64,000 nucleotides of DNA from Chloroflexota bacterium. Lineage in GTDB: Bacteria; Chloroflexota; Anaerolineae; Caldilineales; Caldilineaceae. Made by a program: the position numbers and the translations under genes. The stretch spans positions 262,001 through 326,000 of the forward strand of contig BOKO01000003.1 in NCBI GenBank assembly GCA_016861025.1. The letters are read 5' to 3'. Below, in pieces: positions 1-8,313 of the stretch (positions are counted from its first letter, which is position 1; the number at the start of each line of letters is the position of its first letter). The notes below the pieces were generated by a model. It worked only from the letters and a program-made list of their open reading frames with translations. It ran no database searches and was not told where the DNA came from.

Positions 1-2
1 TC

Positions 3-578
3 TTCTGGTTGGCGTTGGTGGCGCTCTACATTTTCTATGCTCGGCTGGGTTGGGTGGCAGGCCCCGGCAGGCTCGACGCAGGCATGACGCCACCGCCGCA
101 CGTAACTGGCCTCTACACCGTTGATTCGCTGCTCGCCGGCGATTGGAGAACCTTCTCCAACGCAGCATCGCATCTGATCCTGCCGGCGCTGGTGTTGGCA
201 AGCTACACGACCGGCCTGATCACGCGCGTCACGCGCTCGTCGATGCTTGAAGTGCTGGGCATGGATTTCATCCGCACGGCGCGCGCTAAAGGACTTGCCG
301 ACAACAAGATCGTGGTGCGCCATGCGCTGCGCAACGCGCTGATCCCGCTGATCACGGTGATCGGCTTCTCCTACGGCAACCTGCTCGCCGGCACGGTGCT
401 GACCGAGGCGATCTTCGCCTGGCCCGGCATTGGGCAATACGCCTACCGTGCATCCACCTCGCTCGACTTTCCGGCGATCATGGGCGTCAGCCTGCTGATC
501 GCGCTGATCTTCATTCTCATCAACCTGATCGTCGACGTGCTCTACTTTGTCGTCGACCCGCGGCTGCGCGCCACCTGA
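3..578 (+). CDS. ABC transporter permease, DppB/OppB type (5' end cut by window)
   Basis: C-terminal part of an inner-membrane permease of the binding-protein-dependent peptide/nickel importer family. The reading frame is open to the window edge, so the true start lies upstream. Visible are hydrophobic segments and the EAA-type cytoplasmic loop (FIRTARAKGL...VRHALRNALIPL) that contacts the ATPase, followed by the usual family ending VDPRLRAT. It is followed 16 bases later by a DppC-type permease, the normal order in dpp/opp operons. The M24 peptidase downstream suggests a peptide substrate, but that is inference; substrate-binding protein and ATPases would lie outside the window. Confidence 0.9.
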   Translation, partial: FWLALVALYIFYARLGWVAGPGRLDAGMTPPPHVTGLYTVDSLLAGDWRTFSNAASHLILPALVLASYTTGLITRVTRSSMLEVLGMDFIRTARAKGLADNKIVVRHALRNALIPLITVIGFSYGNLLAGTVLTEAIFAWPGIGQYAYRASTSLDFPAIMGVSLLIALIFILINLIVDVLYFVVDPRLRAT

Positions 579-594
579 GTGGGGCGTATTCACC

Positions 595-1491
595 ATGAGT
601 GCAATTTCAACACCAGCTTCACTCAGCCGGAAAACCCTGCGCAGCGAACCAGGCGCGCTTTCCAACGTCATACGCTTCCTGCGCCGCAACCCGCTCGTTG
701 TGCTCGGTCTGGCGATCTTCATCGCGTGGGTGATCATCAGCATCGGCGCACCGTGGGTTGCGCCCTACGACCCGCTCAAGCAGAACATCGCCCTGCGCCT
801 GCAGCCGCCCTCCGCCGAGCATTGGTTTGGCACCGACCAACTGGGCCGCGATGTCTTCAGCCGCGTGCTCTGGGGTGGACGGCTGTCGCTGCCGGCGGGC
901 ATCCTGGTTATCCTCATCGCCGGCGTGATCGGCACCGTGATCGGCGCGTTAGCCGGCTTCATCGGCGGCTGGCTCGATGAGGGCGCGATGCGCGTCACCG
1001 AGGTGTTCATGGCGTTCCCAACCATCATCCTGGCAATGGCGATTGCTGCTGCACTTGGACCAAGTCTGATCAACGCCGTCGCAGCGATGGTGGTGGTCTG
1101 GTGGCCCAACTATGCGCGCGTCGTGCGTTCGCTCGTGATCGGCGTCAAGACGCAGGAATATGTCGAGGCGGCGCGGGCGATTGGCGTGCCGCAGCAGCGC
1201 GTGCTCTGGCGTACAGTGCTGCCCAACTGCCTGGCGCCGGCGGTCGTGCTGGCTACCATCGACCTCGGCAACGCCATCCTGGTCTTCGCCGGGCTGAGCT
1301 TCCTCGGCCTCGGCGCCGACCCCACTACGCCGGAATGGGGGCGCATGGTCTCAGACGGCATCCAGTATTTCGACCAATGGTGGATCGCCGCGTTCGCCGG
1401 GCTGGCGATCTTCACCGTGGTGATGGCGTTCAACTTCATCGGCGACGGTATCCGTGACGCGCTCGATCCGCGGCTACGCAAAAACATTTGA
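595..1491 (+). CDS. ABC transporter permease, DppC/OppC type
   Basis: Second membrane subunit of the peptide-type ABC importer, 298 residues from the ATG at 595. A longer frame from 547 overlaps the upstream gene and is less likely. It shows the DppC N-terminal pattern (RFLRRNPLVVLGL), the periplasmic signature HWFGTDQLGRDVFSR, five to six membrane spans, and the EAA loop (EYVEAARAIGVPQQRVLWRTVLPN). It ends DALDPRLRKNI, typical for the family. It would pair with the preceding DppB-type permease to form the channel. The M24 peptidase starts 9 bases after its stop, so the three genes probably share one transcript. Confidence 0.93.
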   Translation: MSAISTPASLSRKTLRSEPGALSNVIRFLRRNPLVVLGLAIFIAWVIISIGAPWVAPYDPLKQNIALRLQPPSAEHWFGTDQLGRDVFSRVLWGGRLSLPAGILVILIAGVIGTVIGALAGFIGGWLDEGAMRVTEVFMAFPTIILAMAIAAALGPSLINAVAAMVVVWWPNYARVVRSLVIGVKTQEYVEAARAIGVPQQRVLWRTVLPNCLAPAVVLATIDLGNAILVFAGLSFLGLGADPTTPEWGRMVSDGIQYFDQWWIAAFAGLAIFTVVMAFNFIGDGIRDALDPRLRKNI

Positions 1492-1500
1492 GGAGTAATC

Positions 1501-2646
1501 ATGTTCGACTATTCACAGCGGTTGGCGCGGGTGCAGCAGACAATGGCTGCGCAGGGCGTCGACCTGCTCTTTCTCAACGCTTCGACCAACCTGCAATACC
1601 TGACCGGCATTCCTCGCGACGAGCCGAATTACGGCAACACAATGTATCCCGGCGAATGGCTGACCGGTGCGTGGGTGCCGCAGCAGGGCGCGCCGATCCT
1701 GACGCTGCCGCGCATGTTGGCGGACTTTCATCTCGGCGCCATCCCCGGCTACGACGTGCGCGTGCTGCCCGACGCTGGCGATGCGGCGGCGCTGGCGCGT
1801 GATGTGTTGACTGCGCTGCGCACGCCGGAGCAGGCGCACATTGCCGTCGATGATCGGTCATGGGCAGAATTGGTGCTCAATGTGCAGAAACTGCGCCCGG
1901 CAGCCACGCTCAGCCAGGCGTCAGCGATCCTGGCTCCGCTCCGCCGCATCAAGGACGAGGACGAAATCGCCGTCATGCGCAAGGCAGGCGAAATCACCGA
2001 AGCCGCCTACGCCGCCACGTTGCCGCAGCTCAAGCACGGCATGACCAACCTCGACCTGATCACCGAGGTTAACTATCAATTGCGCAAACACGGCAGCCGC
2101 GCGCCCTCGTTTGTAACCGCCTTCTACAATATGGGCAGAAACTACCCGTTCGATTTCACCAACCGCGAAGAAGTGCTGCAGATTCCACTGGAGCCGCCGG
2201 TGTCGGTCTCGTTCGACTTTGGCGCGGTTTATGCAGGGTATTGCTACGATTTCGGGCGTTCGGTCTTTTTCGGCGAACCGGACGAGGAATATCGCCGCGT
2301 CCATGCGCTGGTGATGGCGTCGCAGGCGGCGGGCATCGCTGCGCTGCGTGCAGGTGGAACCTGCCAGGCTGCCGACGCCGCCGCGCGCCAGGTGATCGCC
2401 GAGGGTGGCTACGGTCACGCTTTCCGTCATCGCCTGGGTCACGGCATCGGGATGGACGTACATGAGCCGCCCTTCCTCACCGCCGGCGACGCCACTGTGC
2501 TCGAAGCCGGCATGTGCTTCACGGTCGAACCAAGCATCTTCCTGCCCCGCCACCTCGGCGCACGCGTCGAGGATGTCGTGGTCGTGCGCGGCGACGGCGG
2601 CGAGGCGCTGACGCGTGGGTTCCAGGGGCTGCACGTGGTGGCATAG
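1501..2646 (+). CDS. M24 family metallopeptidase (Xaa-Pro aminopeptidase/dipeptidase-like)
   Basis: 381-residue cytoplasmic metallopeptidase with an N-terminal creatinase-like domain (about 1-140) and a C-terminal pita-bread catalytic domain. Metal ligands can be matched to the family: Asp in FDFGAVYAGYCYDFGRSV (two Asp), His in GHGIGMDVHEPPF, Glu in FTVEPSIF and Glu in ARVEDVVVV. Members cleave X-Pro bonds or act as dipeptidases. The position directly behind two peptide-ABC permeases suggests processing of imported peptides. The start has the ribosome site GAGGAGT a few bases upstream. Exact substrate cannot be deduced. Confidence 0.9.
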   Translation: MFDYSQRLARVQQTMAAQGVDLLFLNASTNLQYLTGIPRDEPNYGNTMYPGEWLTGAWVPQQGAPILTLPRMLADFHLGAIPGYDVRVLPDAGDAAALARDVLTALRTPEQAHIAVDDRSWAELVLNVQKLRPAATLSQASAILAPLRRIKDEDEIAVMRKAGEITEAAYAATLPQLKHGMTNLDLITEVNYQLRKHGSRAPSFVTAFYNMGRNYPFDFTNREEVLQIPLEPPVSVSFDFGAVYAGYCYDFGRSVFFGEPDEEYRRVHALVMASQAAGIAALRAGGTCQAADAAARQVIAEGGYGHAFRHRLGHGIGMDVHEPPFLTAGDATVLEAGMCFTVEPSIFLPRHLGARVEDVVVVRGDGGEALTRGFQGLHVVA

Positions 2647-2757
2647 GTGTAGCCACGACGGCATCTTTTGCACAAGGTTACGCGCTGCTGCGCGGTCGCC
2701 AACCGCCAGCCAGACGCCGAATGATGAGAATTAACAAAATAACCTGGTAATCAAAGC

Positions 2758-2778
2758 AGGCGCGGCTCTTAGCCGCAC
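2758..2778. repeat. Dispersed palindromic repeat, type GCGGCT-CTT-AGCCGC
   Basis: A 21-base unit with an inverted repeat (GCGGCT / AGCCGC) in the 243-base gap between the M24 peptidase and the next gene. An almost identical copy, differing at one loop base, occurs at 20212-20232, so this is a dispersed REP-like element rather than a chance hairpin. It could act as a 3'-end hairpin for the peptidase transcript. No other feature was seen in this gap except a possible -10 (TATACT, 2877-2882) just before the next gene. Confidence 0.6.
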
Positions 2779-2889
2779 TTCTAGCTCAGGTAGCGAACAA
2801 CCCCTTGCCAACAGCGTGGCGGGAATCCATCCGGCTTGCGCAAACACTTTTGTTTTCCCATTCCTGTAAAGATGTGTATACTACCGATA

Positions 2890-3237
2890 ATGATTACTGC
2901 TCAATCTCTGTTCAGCAATAGTCTATGGGTGCTCGGTCTGGCGGGTGTGTTGGCGACGTTTAGCTATATGAGCTGGCTGGCCGGCGTGCGCAGGTGGTCG
3001 TGGAGATATGTGTTCAACACGCCGATGTTCCTGACGCCGCTGAGCGTTTCCTTGTTGGTTTTTTGCAGCGGAATGTTGGCGTCGGGTCTGGTTTCGCTAT
3101 CGCCTGCGCCGTGGTGGCAGTCGGTCGCCTGGGGCGTGCTGACGCTGCTATTTGGCGTACAAAGTGTGCTGTATACGAACACCGGGCGCAGCCGCGGCTG
3201 GGACGCCCCCATCGAGGAACAACGTAATCATGAGTAA
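2890..3237 (+). CDS. Small hypothetical membrane protein
   Basis: 115 residues from the ATG at 2890, with about three hydrophobic segments (around residues 8-28, 46-66 and 75-95) and a polar C-terminal tail. Not recognised as a named family. There is no Shine-Dalgarno-like sequence before the ATG, but a good -10 hexamer TATACT ends 7 bases upstream, so the message may be leaderless. A longer frame from 2836 would run through that -10 and is less attractive. The stop overlaps the start of the SH3-repeat gene by 8 bases, indicating translational coupling and probably a shared envelope function. Confidence 0.6.
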   Translation: MITAQSLFSNSLWVLGLAGVLATFSYMSWLAGVRRWSWRYVFNTPMFLTPLSVSLLVFCSGMLASGLVSLSPAPWWQSVAWGVLTLLFGVQSVLYTNTGRSRGWDAPIEEQRNHE

Positions 3238-4876
3238 CGATCCACTGAAAAACTGGCAACTCCAAGAAGGAAACGAGCCGCTCGACCAGTGGAAACTGCA
3301 AGACGCCGAGCAGGATGCACGTCATTTGCAGCTTCAACAAGGCGGCGCCACATCTTCGGATTGGCAGCCGGTCGAATATCAGCGCACACAGACGCGCAGC
3401 GGACGAAACTGGGTGCTGCCCTCGATCGTGATCGTGGCGTTGTTGGTTGCACTGGGTTATGTAGGTTTTGTCAGTCTCAACCGACTTGGGCCAGATGGAC
3501 TTACGCTGGGGCCGCTTTCCTTTGGCGCATTTGGGAGCCAGCCAACACCAACGCCAACGGAGGCTGCCACAGAGGCGCCTGCCCCAGCAGCTGTCACCGA
3601 GGCGCCGACCGGGGAACCCACACCGGTAGAGGAGCCGCCCACGCCGACGCCCACAGTCGAGCCGCCCACACCAACGCCAGCTTTCATCACGACGCGCATT
3701 GGCACAGTCAATCAGGCGGCGGGCGTCAATGCACGCCGCGAACCATCCACCACCGGCGAGATCGTGCGCCTGCTCAACAATGGCGAGCGTGTCACCGTCG
3801 TACGTCAGGAAGGCGACTGGTTGCTGGTGATCTTGCCGGAAAATGAAGCGGCCTGGGGATGGGCGGAATATTTCGACCAGGCGGTTGGCGAACAAAAGAC
3901 CCTTGATGAGTGGAATGCCATCCTGACCGGCGCCGGGTTGCCGCCGGTTGCAGTCGAAGCAAGCGCCGGGCAGACGCCGGAGACGCCCTCTATCGTCACG
4001 CTCAATGTTGCGGTGATCGCGGACCCGGGCGCCACGCTGCGCATCGAACCGGCGACGCAGGCGCAGGTGGTCGGCGAAGCGCTGCTCGGCGCAACGCTGG
4101 CGGCAAGTGGGCGCACCGATACGGGCGAATGGCTGCTGGTTACGCTTGCCGATGGGCGCCGCGGCTGGATTGCCGCCAATCTGGTCTCGGTCGATGGCGA
4201 TGCAACGACGCTGGCTGTGCAACCGGCCAATCTCCTGCTTACGGAAGGCATCGCATCGACGCCTGCGCTGGCGACGCCGACGCCCACTCTGACTGGCCCT
4301 GCGTACACACTGGAGACCAATGGCGTCATTCCGGTGACGCCCTACACCAACACGCTGCCGACTATTGGACCGGCCATTGCGATCTCCGATACGGCTGGCG
4401 TGCGTGCACGGTCGGCGCCTTCGCTCGAAGGCAATGTATTGGGCGTCGTGCCCAATGGCGCCGTACTGCCCGTCGTGGGTCGTTCCGCCGACAACGCATG
4501 GATTCAGGTGACGCTGCCTGACAACCAGCGCGCCTGGGTCTTCCGTGAGGTGGTGAATGTTTCCTCCGACATCGACACAGCGCCGGTTGTTGGCGCCGAC
4601 GGTGCGGTCGCCATCCCCACACCCACGCCGGCCGGCGAACCTGGCGAACCAACAGCGACCATCAAGAGCCTGCTCGGCGCCAATGTGCGCACTGCGCCGA
4701 ACAACGAGGCCGAGACGATCGACACCGTCAGCCTCGGCGCAGCGTTCCCGGCGATCGGGCGCAGCGCCGACGACGCGTGGGTTCAGGTGCAGTTGACAGA
4801 TGGCGTCGTCGGCTGGATTCTTGCGAATACGGCGGAACTCAACGTGGACATTGCCACGCTGCCGGTGGCGCCATAA
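3230..4876 (+). CDS. Membrane-anchored protein with four SH3-like domains
   Basis: 548 residues from the ATG at 3230, which overlaps the preceding stop. The cytoplasmic N-terminus carries two near-identical nonapeptides, PLKNWQLQE (5-13) and PLDQWKLQD (17-25). One transmembrane helix follows (about 60-82), then a Pro/Thr-rich TPTPT linker, then four bacterial SH3-like (SH3_3) modules at roughly 157-222, 260-325, 382-445 and 475-540. Each has the pattern VNxRxxPs...G...W..V...dG..GW. Such modules usually bind peptidoglycan or cell-wall peptides, so the protein probably links the membrane to the wall. The N-terminal short repeats look like a docking motif of unknown partner. Next gene starts 18 bases downstream. 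Confidence 0.8.
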   Translation: MSNDPLKNWQLQEGNEPLDQWKLQDAEQDARHLQLQQGGATSSDWQPVEYQRTQTRSGRNWVLPSIVIVALLVALGYVGFVSLNRLGPDGLTLGPLSFGAFGSQPTPTPTEAATEAPAPAAVTEAPTGEPTPVEEPPTPTPTVEPPTPTPAFITTRIGTVNQAAGVNARREPSTTGEIVRLLNNGERVTVVRQEGDWLLVILPENEAAWGWAEYFDQAVGEQKTLDEWNAILTGAGLPPVAVEASAGQTPETPSIVTLNVAVIADPGATLRIEPATQAQVVGEALLGATLAASGRTDTGEWLLVTLADGRRGWIAANLVSVDGDATTLAVQPANLLLTEGIASTPALATPTPTLTGPAYTLETNGVIPVTPYTNTLPTIGPAIAISDTAGVRARSAPSLEGNVLGVVPNGAVLPVVGRSADNAWIQVTLPDNQRAWVFREVVNVSSDIDTAPVVGADGAVAIPTPTPAGEPGEPTATIKSLLGANVRTAPNNEAETIDTVSLGAAFPAIGRSADDAWVQVQLTDGVVGWILANTAELNVDIATLPVAP

Positions 4877-4894
4877 AGCGTAGAAGCGCCAGCC

Positions 4895-5707
4895 ATGTCG
4901 AATCCGCGTCTGCGCGCCTGGTTCTGGTCTTTGATCCTCATGGGCAGCGGCATTTTGCTGCTGCTCTTTGAGTTTGACTTGCTGACGCCCTACACTCCCT
5001 TTTTGCAATATCTGCTGGCCGGGGCGTTTGTTTTCGTCGCCATCCTCTTCTTTGGCGCGTTCGCCCGCTCGCCAGCCGAATGGTGGCGCGTGATCCCTGG
5101 TTGGACATTGTTGGCGCTGGCAGTGATTCTCTTGCTCAGCACGCTGGCGGTTGACCAACGCTGGTTGGGGGCAACGGTCTTTGGCGGGCTGGCGCTTGCC
5201 TTTGCGCACGTCTACGTGACCGACCGCATCGGACGCTGGTGGGCGTTGATTCCCGGCGGCTTCCTGTTGGTGCTTGGCCTGGTGATCGGGTTTAGCATCT
5301 GGATCGCACAGATCGAATGGCTGGCGCTGTTGCTCTTTGGTGGGCTGGGCGCGGTCTTTTTCTTGCTCTTTCTATTGCATCGTCGCCAGTGGTGGGCGGT
5401 GTTGCCCGGCGGTGTACTTTTTGTTTTTGCTGCGCTTGCTGCAGTGCGTGGGGATGACGGCCAGATTGCGCCGATTCTACGCTGGTGGCCCATAGCGTTG
5501 ATTATCGCCGGTCTGATGATTGCGTTGCGTACACAACGACGCTTATCACCGCCAGAACGGTTGCAGGTGCACCATGCGCGCAAGGCGAACAGCGCACAGA
5601 AACAGCCAACCTCAATCAATGCTAAGGCGCGACCGGCCGGGCTGGGCGAATACACCCAACCTGCGCCCGGCGCCACAGTGGAAGTACTTCCCGATCCTGA
5701 CGAATGA
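4895..5707 (+). CDS. Hypothetical polytopic membrane protein
   Basis: 270 residues with about eight short hydrophobic helices arranged as repeated hairpins. The segments contain the recurring pattern W-W-x-x-x-P-G (for example EWWRVIPGWTLL, RWWALIPGGFLL, QWWAVLPGGVLF), so an internal repeat of about 55-60 residues is visible. The C-terminal 60 residues are polar and basic. Function unknown; repeats of this kind occur in small uncharacterised membrane proteins of Chloroflexota. It lies 18 bases after the SH3 protein and 13 bases before a nitrilase-family gene, so it may be part of the same transcript. Confidence 0.65.
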   Translation: MSNPRLRAWFWSLILMGSGILLLLFEFDLLTPYTPFLQYLLAGAFVFVAILFFGAFARSPAEWWRVIPGWTLLALAVILLLSTLAVDQRWLGATVFGGLALAFAHVYVTDRIGRWWALIPGGFLLVLGLVIGFSIWIAQIEWLALLLFGGLGAVFFLLFLLHRRQWWAVLPGGVLFVFAALAAVRGDDGQIAPILRWWPIALIIAGLMIALRTQRRLSPPERLQVHHARKANSAQKQPTSINAKARPAGLGEYTQPAPGATVEVLPDPDE

Positions 5708-5720
5708 GGCTTGAAAATCA

Positions 5721-6521
5721 ATGACAAAGACTCTGACAATCTCGTTGGCGCAGATCGACTGCAAACTCGGCGACCCGGAGACCAATTTTGCACGCGCCGA
5801 AACGATGATCGCTGAGGCGGCGCGGCGCGGCAGCGATCTCGTGCTTCTGCCCGAGCTGTGGAGCACAGCATACGCACTCGACGCTGCATCCACGCTGGCA
5901 AGCCCACTGGCGACAAATCCACAGGATGGGGGTTGGTTCGGGCGGGTGGCGGCGCTGGCCGCGCAACATCACCTGTTTGTGGGCGGCTCGCTCTTGGAAC
6001 AGCAAGGAAATAACCACTTCAACTGCTTTGCGCTATACGCGCCCGATGGAACGCTGCATGCGGTCTACCGCAAGGTTCATCTCTTTCGGCTGATGGAGGA
6101 AGAGAAATATCTGACGCCCGGCCAGAAACTCGTACACTGCGATCTGCCGTGGGGTCGCGCCGGGTTGGCGATCTGCTATGATCTGCGCTTCCCGGAGTTG
6201 TTCCGGCGCTATGCGCTGGCCGGCGCGCAGCTAATGTTGATCCCCGCCGAGTGGCCGCATCCTCGCCGCGAACATTGGCGCACGCTCCTGCGCGCCCGCG
6301 CCATCGAAAACCAATGCTTCGTTGCGGCGTGCAATCGCATCGGAACCAGCGGCGCCGCAACCTTCTTTGGCGCGTCCGCCGTGATCGACCCGTGGGGTGA
6401 GACGTTGATCGAGGGGGGCGAAGTTGAAACCCTGCTCACCGTCGCCATCGACCTGGCCCTCGTCGCCGACGTCCGCCGCCGCATCCCAGTGTTCGAGGAT
6501 CGGCGGGTGGAGTTGTATTGA
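5721..6521 (+). CDS. Carbon-nitrogen hydrolase (nitrilase superfamily, omega-amidase-like)
   Basis: 266 residues, full length for the family. The catalytic triad is visible: Glu45 in LLPELW, Lys118 in YRKVHLF and Cys152 in ICYDLRFPEL. The sequence RFPELFRRYALAGAQ and the late AACNRIG motif are typical of Nit1/Nit2/omega-amidase-type cytoplasmic amidases that hydrolyse small amides, such as alpha-ketoglutaramate or deaminated glutathione. The precise substrate cannot be read from the sequence. It is the last gene of the plus-strand run and converges on the LamG lipoprotein gene, with 114 bases between stops. Confidence 0.9.
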   Translation: MTKTLTISLAQIDCKLGDPETNFARAETMIAEAARRGSDLVLLPELWSTAYALDAASTLASPLATNPQDGGWFGRVAALAAQHHLFVGGSLLEQQGNNHFNCFALYAPDGTLHAVYRKVHLFRLMEEEKYLTPGQKLVHCDLPWGRAGLAICYDLRFPELFRRYALAGAQLMLIPAEWPHPRREHWRTLLRARAIENQCFVAACNRIGTSGAATFFGASAVIDPWGETLIEGGEVETLLTVAIDLALVADVRRRIPVFEDRRVELY

Positions 6522-6635
6522 GGGAAAGAGTGGGAAAGGGGGGAGGTTTCTATACGACAGCGGCGCCTGCATTAGCACACATTATCATCAGCCGAAGGCG
6601 TCGCTGAACGGACTCAGCAACTCCACCACCACCTC

Positions 6636-7670
6636 TCAGAACGGACTTTCCTCACTCCACACCGGCCCTGACGGATTGCCGCCGACGCGCAGTTGACCGT
6701 GGCTGGGGCCGCCAGGCGCGTTGGCGCTGTCGTTGGCGATGACGCCGGCTCCCTCGTCAAAGTGATAGAGCGCCATCGTGTTGGCGTCGGGTGCAAAGGG
6801 GGTGGATGGCGGTGTAAACGCGCCCTCGTAGCGCACGGTGTTTGAGATGCGCAGTTCGTCCAGCCAGCCGCTGAAGGAAGGATATTCGGCGCCGGCGTCA
6901 TGTTTCTCGGCGCCGAGCACGATGTACGGATCCCAATTCCAGGTTGTTGCGCGCCCGTTGCGATAGCTGGCATCGCCGGCTGCGCCGCGTGTGGCGCCGT
7001 CGGGCTGGCCGTCGACGAAGATCGCCATGTCGCCGTTCGTGCGCCGCGTCACTGCCACGTGATGCCACTGATTGTCCGCCACAGTGCGACTGCCGCACAA
7101 CGTCGCACCCTCAAAACCCACGCTCAAGCCAAAGGCGACGGCGCCGTTGTGGAGTGCAATGCCGAAGTCGCCGTAATCGCCCTGAAAATAAACATCGCGG
7201 TCGAAGACGATGTTGCCGGTGATCCAGCCGTCGTTGGCGCCACAGGAGACGTTGCCACGATTGGCGCCCGGCTCAGCCTTGATCCAGAACTCGATGGTGA
7301 AGTCAGTCGCACCTACGTCCGCCGGACGTTCAGGCGCGTCGATGGGAATGACGATGCGGTCGATTGCGTCGCGTCCATTGCCAAAAAAGCGCACGGAGCT
7401 TCCACCGCCTGGCGTTCTGGTTGCGGTTGGCGTGTCGGTCGGTGGAAGCGGTGTGTCCGTTGGCGGAACAGGTGTATCGGTCGGTGGAAGCGGTGTGTCC
7501 GTTGGCGGAACAGGTGTATCGGTTGGCGCCTGATTCTGCGCAACGAGCGGCAAATAAACTGGCTCCTGCGCGCTGACCGAACACCCAGCCAGCGCAAGCG
7601 CCAACAGTGCGCCCACAAGCGCTGTCCTCACGATTCGATAACGTCGCTCTATGCGCATGCTACGTTTCAT
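6636..7670 (-). CDS. LamG/concanavalin-like lipoprotein
   Basis: 344 residues. Lipoprotein signal peptide with lipobox LALAGC and acceptor Cys30, directly followed by a VYLPLV motif and a repetitive PTDTPxPPTDTP linker (at least five units). The rest is a laminin-G/concanavalin-like jelly roll (FTIEFWIKAE..., DNQWHHVAVTRR, ...IFVDGQPDG..., ...WLDELRISNTVRY...), a fold that usually binds glycans or other extracellular ligands. It is thus an outer-surface lipoprotein, probable binding role. The start codon overlaps the stop of the upstream xpt gene by four bases (ATGA), an odd partnership of a purine-salvage enzyme with a surface protein. The linker-coding DNA is a direct repeat and may vary in length. 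Confidence 0.85.
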   Translation of the reverse strand: MKRSMRIERRYRIVRTALVGALLALALAGCSVSAQEPVYLPLVAQNQAPTDTPVPPTDTPLPPTDTPVPPTDTPLPPTDTPTATRTPGGGSSVRFFGNGRDAIDRIVIPIDAPERPADVGATDFTIEFWIKAEPGANRGNVSCGANDGWITGNIVFDRDVYFQGDYGDFGIALHNGAVAFGLSVGFEGATLCGSRTVADNQWHHVAVTRRTNGDMAIFVDGQPDGATRGAAGDASYRNGRATTWNWDPYIVLGAEKHDAGAEYPSFSGWLDELRISNTVRYEGAFTPPSTPFAPDANTMALYHFDEGAGVIANDSANAPGGPSHGQLRVGGNPSGPVWSEESPF

Positions 7671-8272
7671 GTTGTCTCCTGTTCCATTTCGGGGTTGCGC
7701 ACGACAATTGCGTCACCCTCCATACTCTCGATAAGGGCAAGCGAGACGATCGGCACGTTGAGGTGCGCCAGCAGCTCGCGCCCACCCTCGAAGGTCTTCT
7801 CGACCAGACAGCCGATGCCACACAGCGTCGATCCACACTGCGCCACCAGCATCGCCAGCGCCTCGATAGTCTTGCCGCTTGCCAGAAAATCATCGATCAG
7901 CAGCACCCGATCCGACGGCGCCAGATATTCCGGCGAGACAATCAGATCGACGATGCCGCCTTTGGTGTGGCTTGGCGCCTGCGATGAATAGTAGCCATCC
8001 GGCATTGTAATCGGTCGCGTCTTGCGCGCATAGACCATCGGCACACCCAGCTCCACAGCGGTCGCCAACGCTGGTGCAATGCCACTGACTTCAGCGGTGA
8101 TGATTTTGGTGACATCTGTCACGCCCAACGCTGCAAACCGCCGCGCGAACGCGCGCCCCATCGCCATCGTCAGTTCAGGATCAAGTTGATGATTGATAAA
8201 ACCATCCACTTTGAGGATGCCGCGGCCAAGATTGCGCCCTTCCCGTTGAATTCGTTCCACCAGCGCCTGCAC
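7667..8272 (-). CDS. xpt: Xanthine phosphoribosyltransferase
   Basis: Purine salvage enzyme converting xanthine plus PRPP to XMP in the cytoplasm. I chose the GTG at 8272, giving 201 residues, because AAAAAAGGAG lies just upstream and the protein then begins MQALVERIQREG like known Xpt proteins (about 194 residues). The frame extends upstream to 8332 without homology. Family features: KVDGFINHQLDP, the EVSGIAPALA segment, and the PRPP loop VLLIDDFLASGKT (about 123-135). No purine riboswitch is evident in the short 41-base gap to the glycosyltransferase gene upstream. It is coupled by ATGA overlap to the LamG lipoprotein gene. Confidence 0.93.
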   Translation of the reverse strand: MQALVERIQREGRNLGRGILKVDGFINHQLDPELTMAMGRAFARRFAALGVTDVTKIITAEVSGIAPALATAVELGVPMVYARKTRPITMPDGYYSSQAPSHTKGGIVDLIVSPEYLAPSDRVLLIDDFLASGKTIEALAMLVAQCGSTLCGIGCLVEKTFEGGRELLAHLNVPIVSLALIESMEGDAIVVRNPEMEQETT

Positions 8273-8313
8273 TGTGCACTCCTTTTTTACTACACAGACT
8301 GTTCCATGATTCC

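Noticed and set aside
3014..5209. 731-codon minus-strand frame opposite the SH3 protein
   Set aside because: Arg/Gln-rich composition without domains, and fully covered by the SH3-repeat gene on the plus strand.
7420..7540. CRISPR-like regular repeats
   Set aside because: These are in-frame PTDTP-encoding repeats of a lipoprotein linker, not repeat-spacer units. No CRISPR array was seen anywhere in the window.
6900..7991. 363-codon plus-strand frame opposite the LamG lipoprotein and xpt
   Set aside because: Antisense shadow; the minus-strand proteins are unambiguous.
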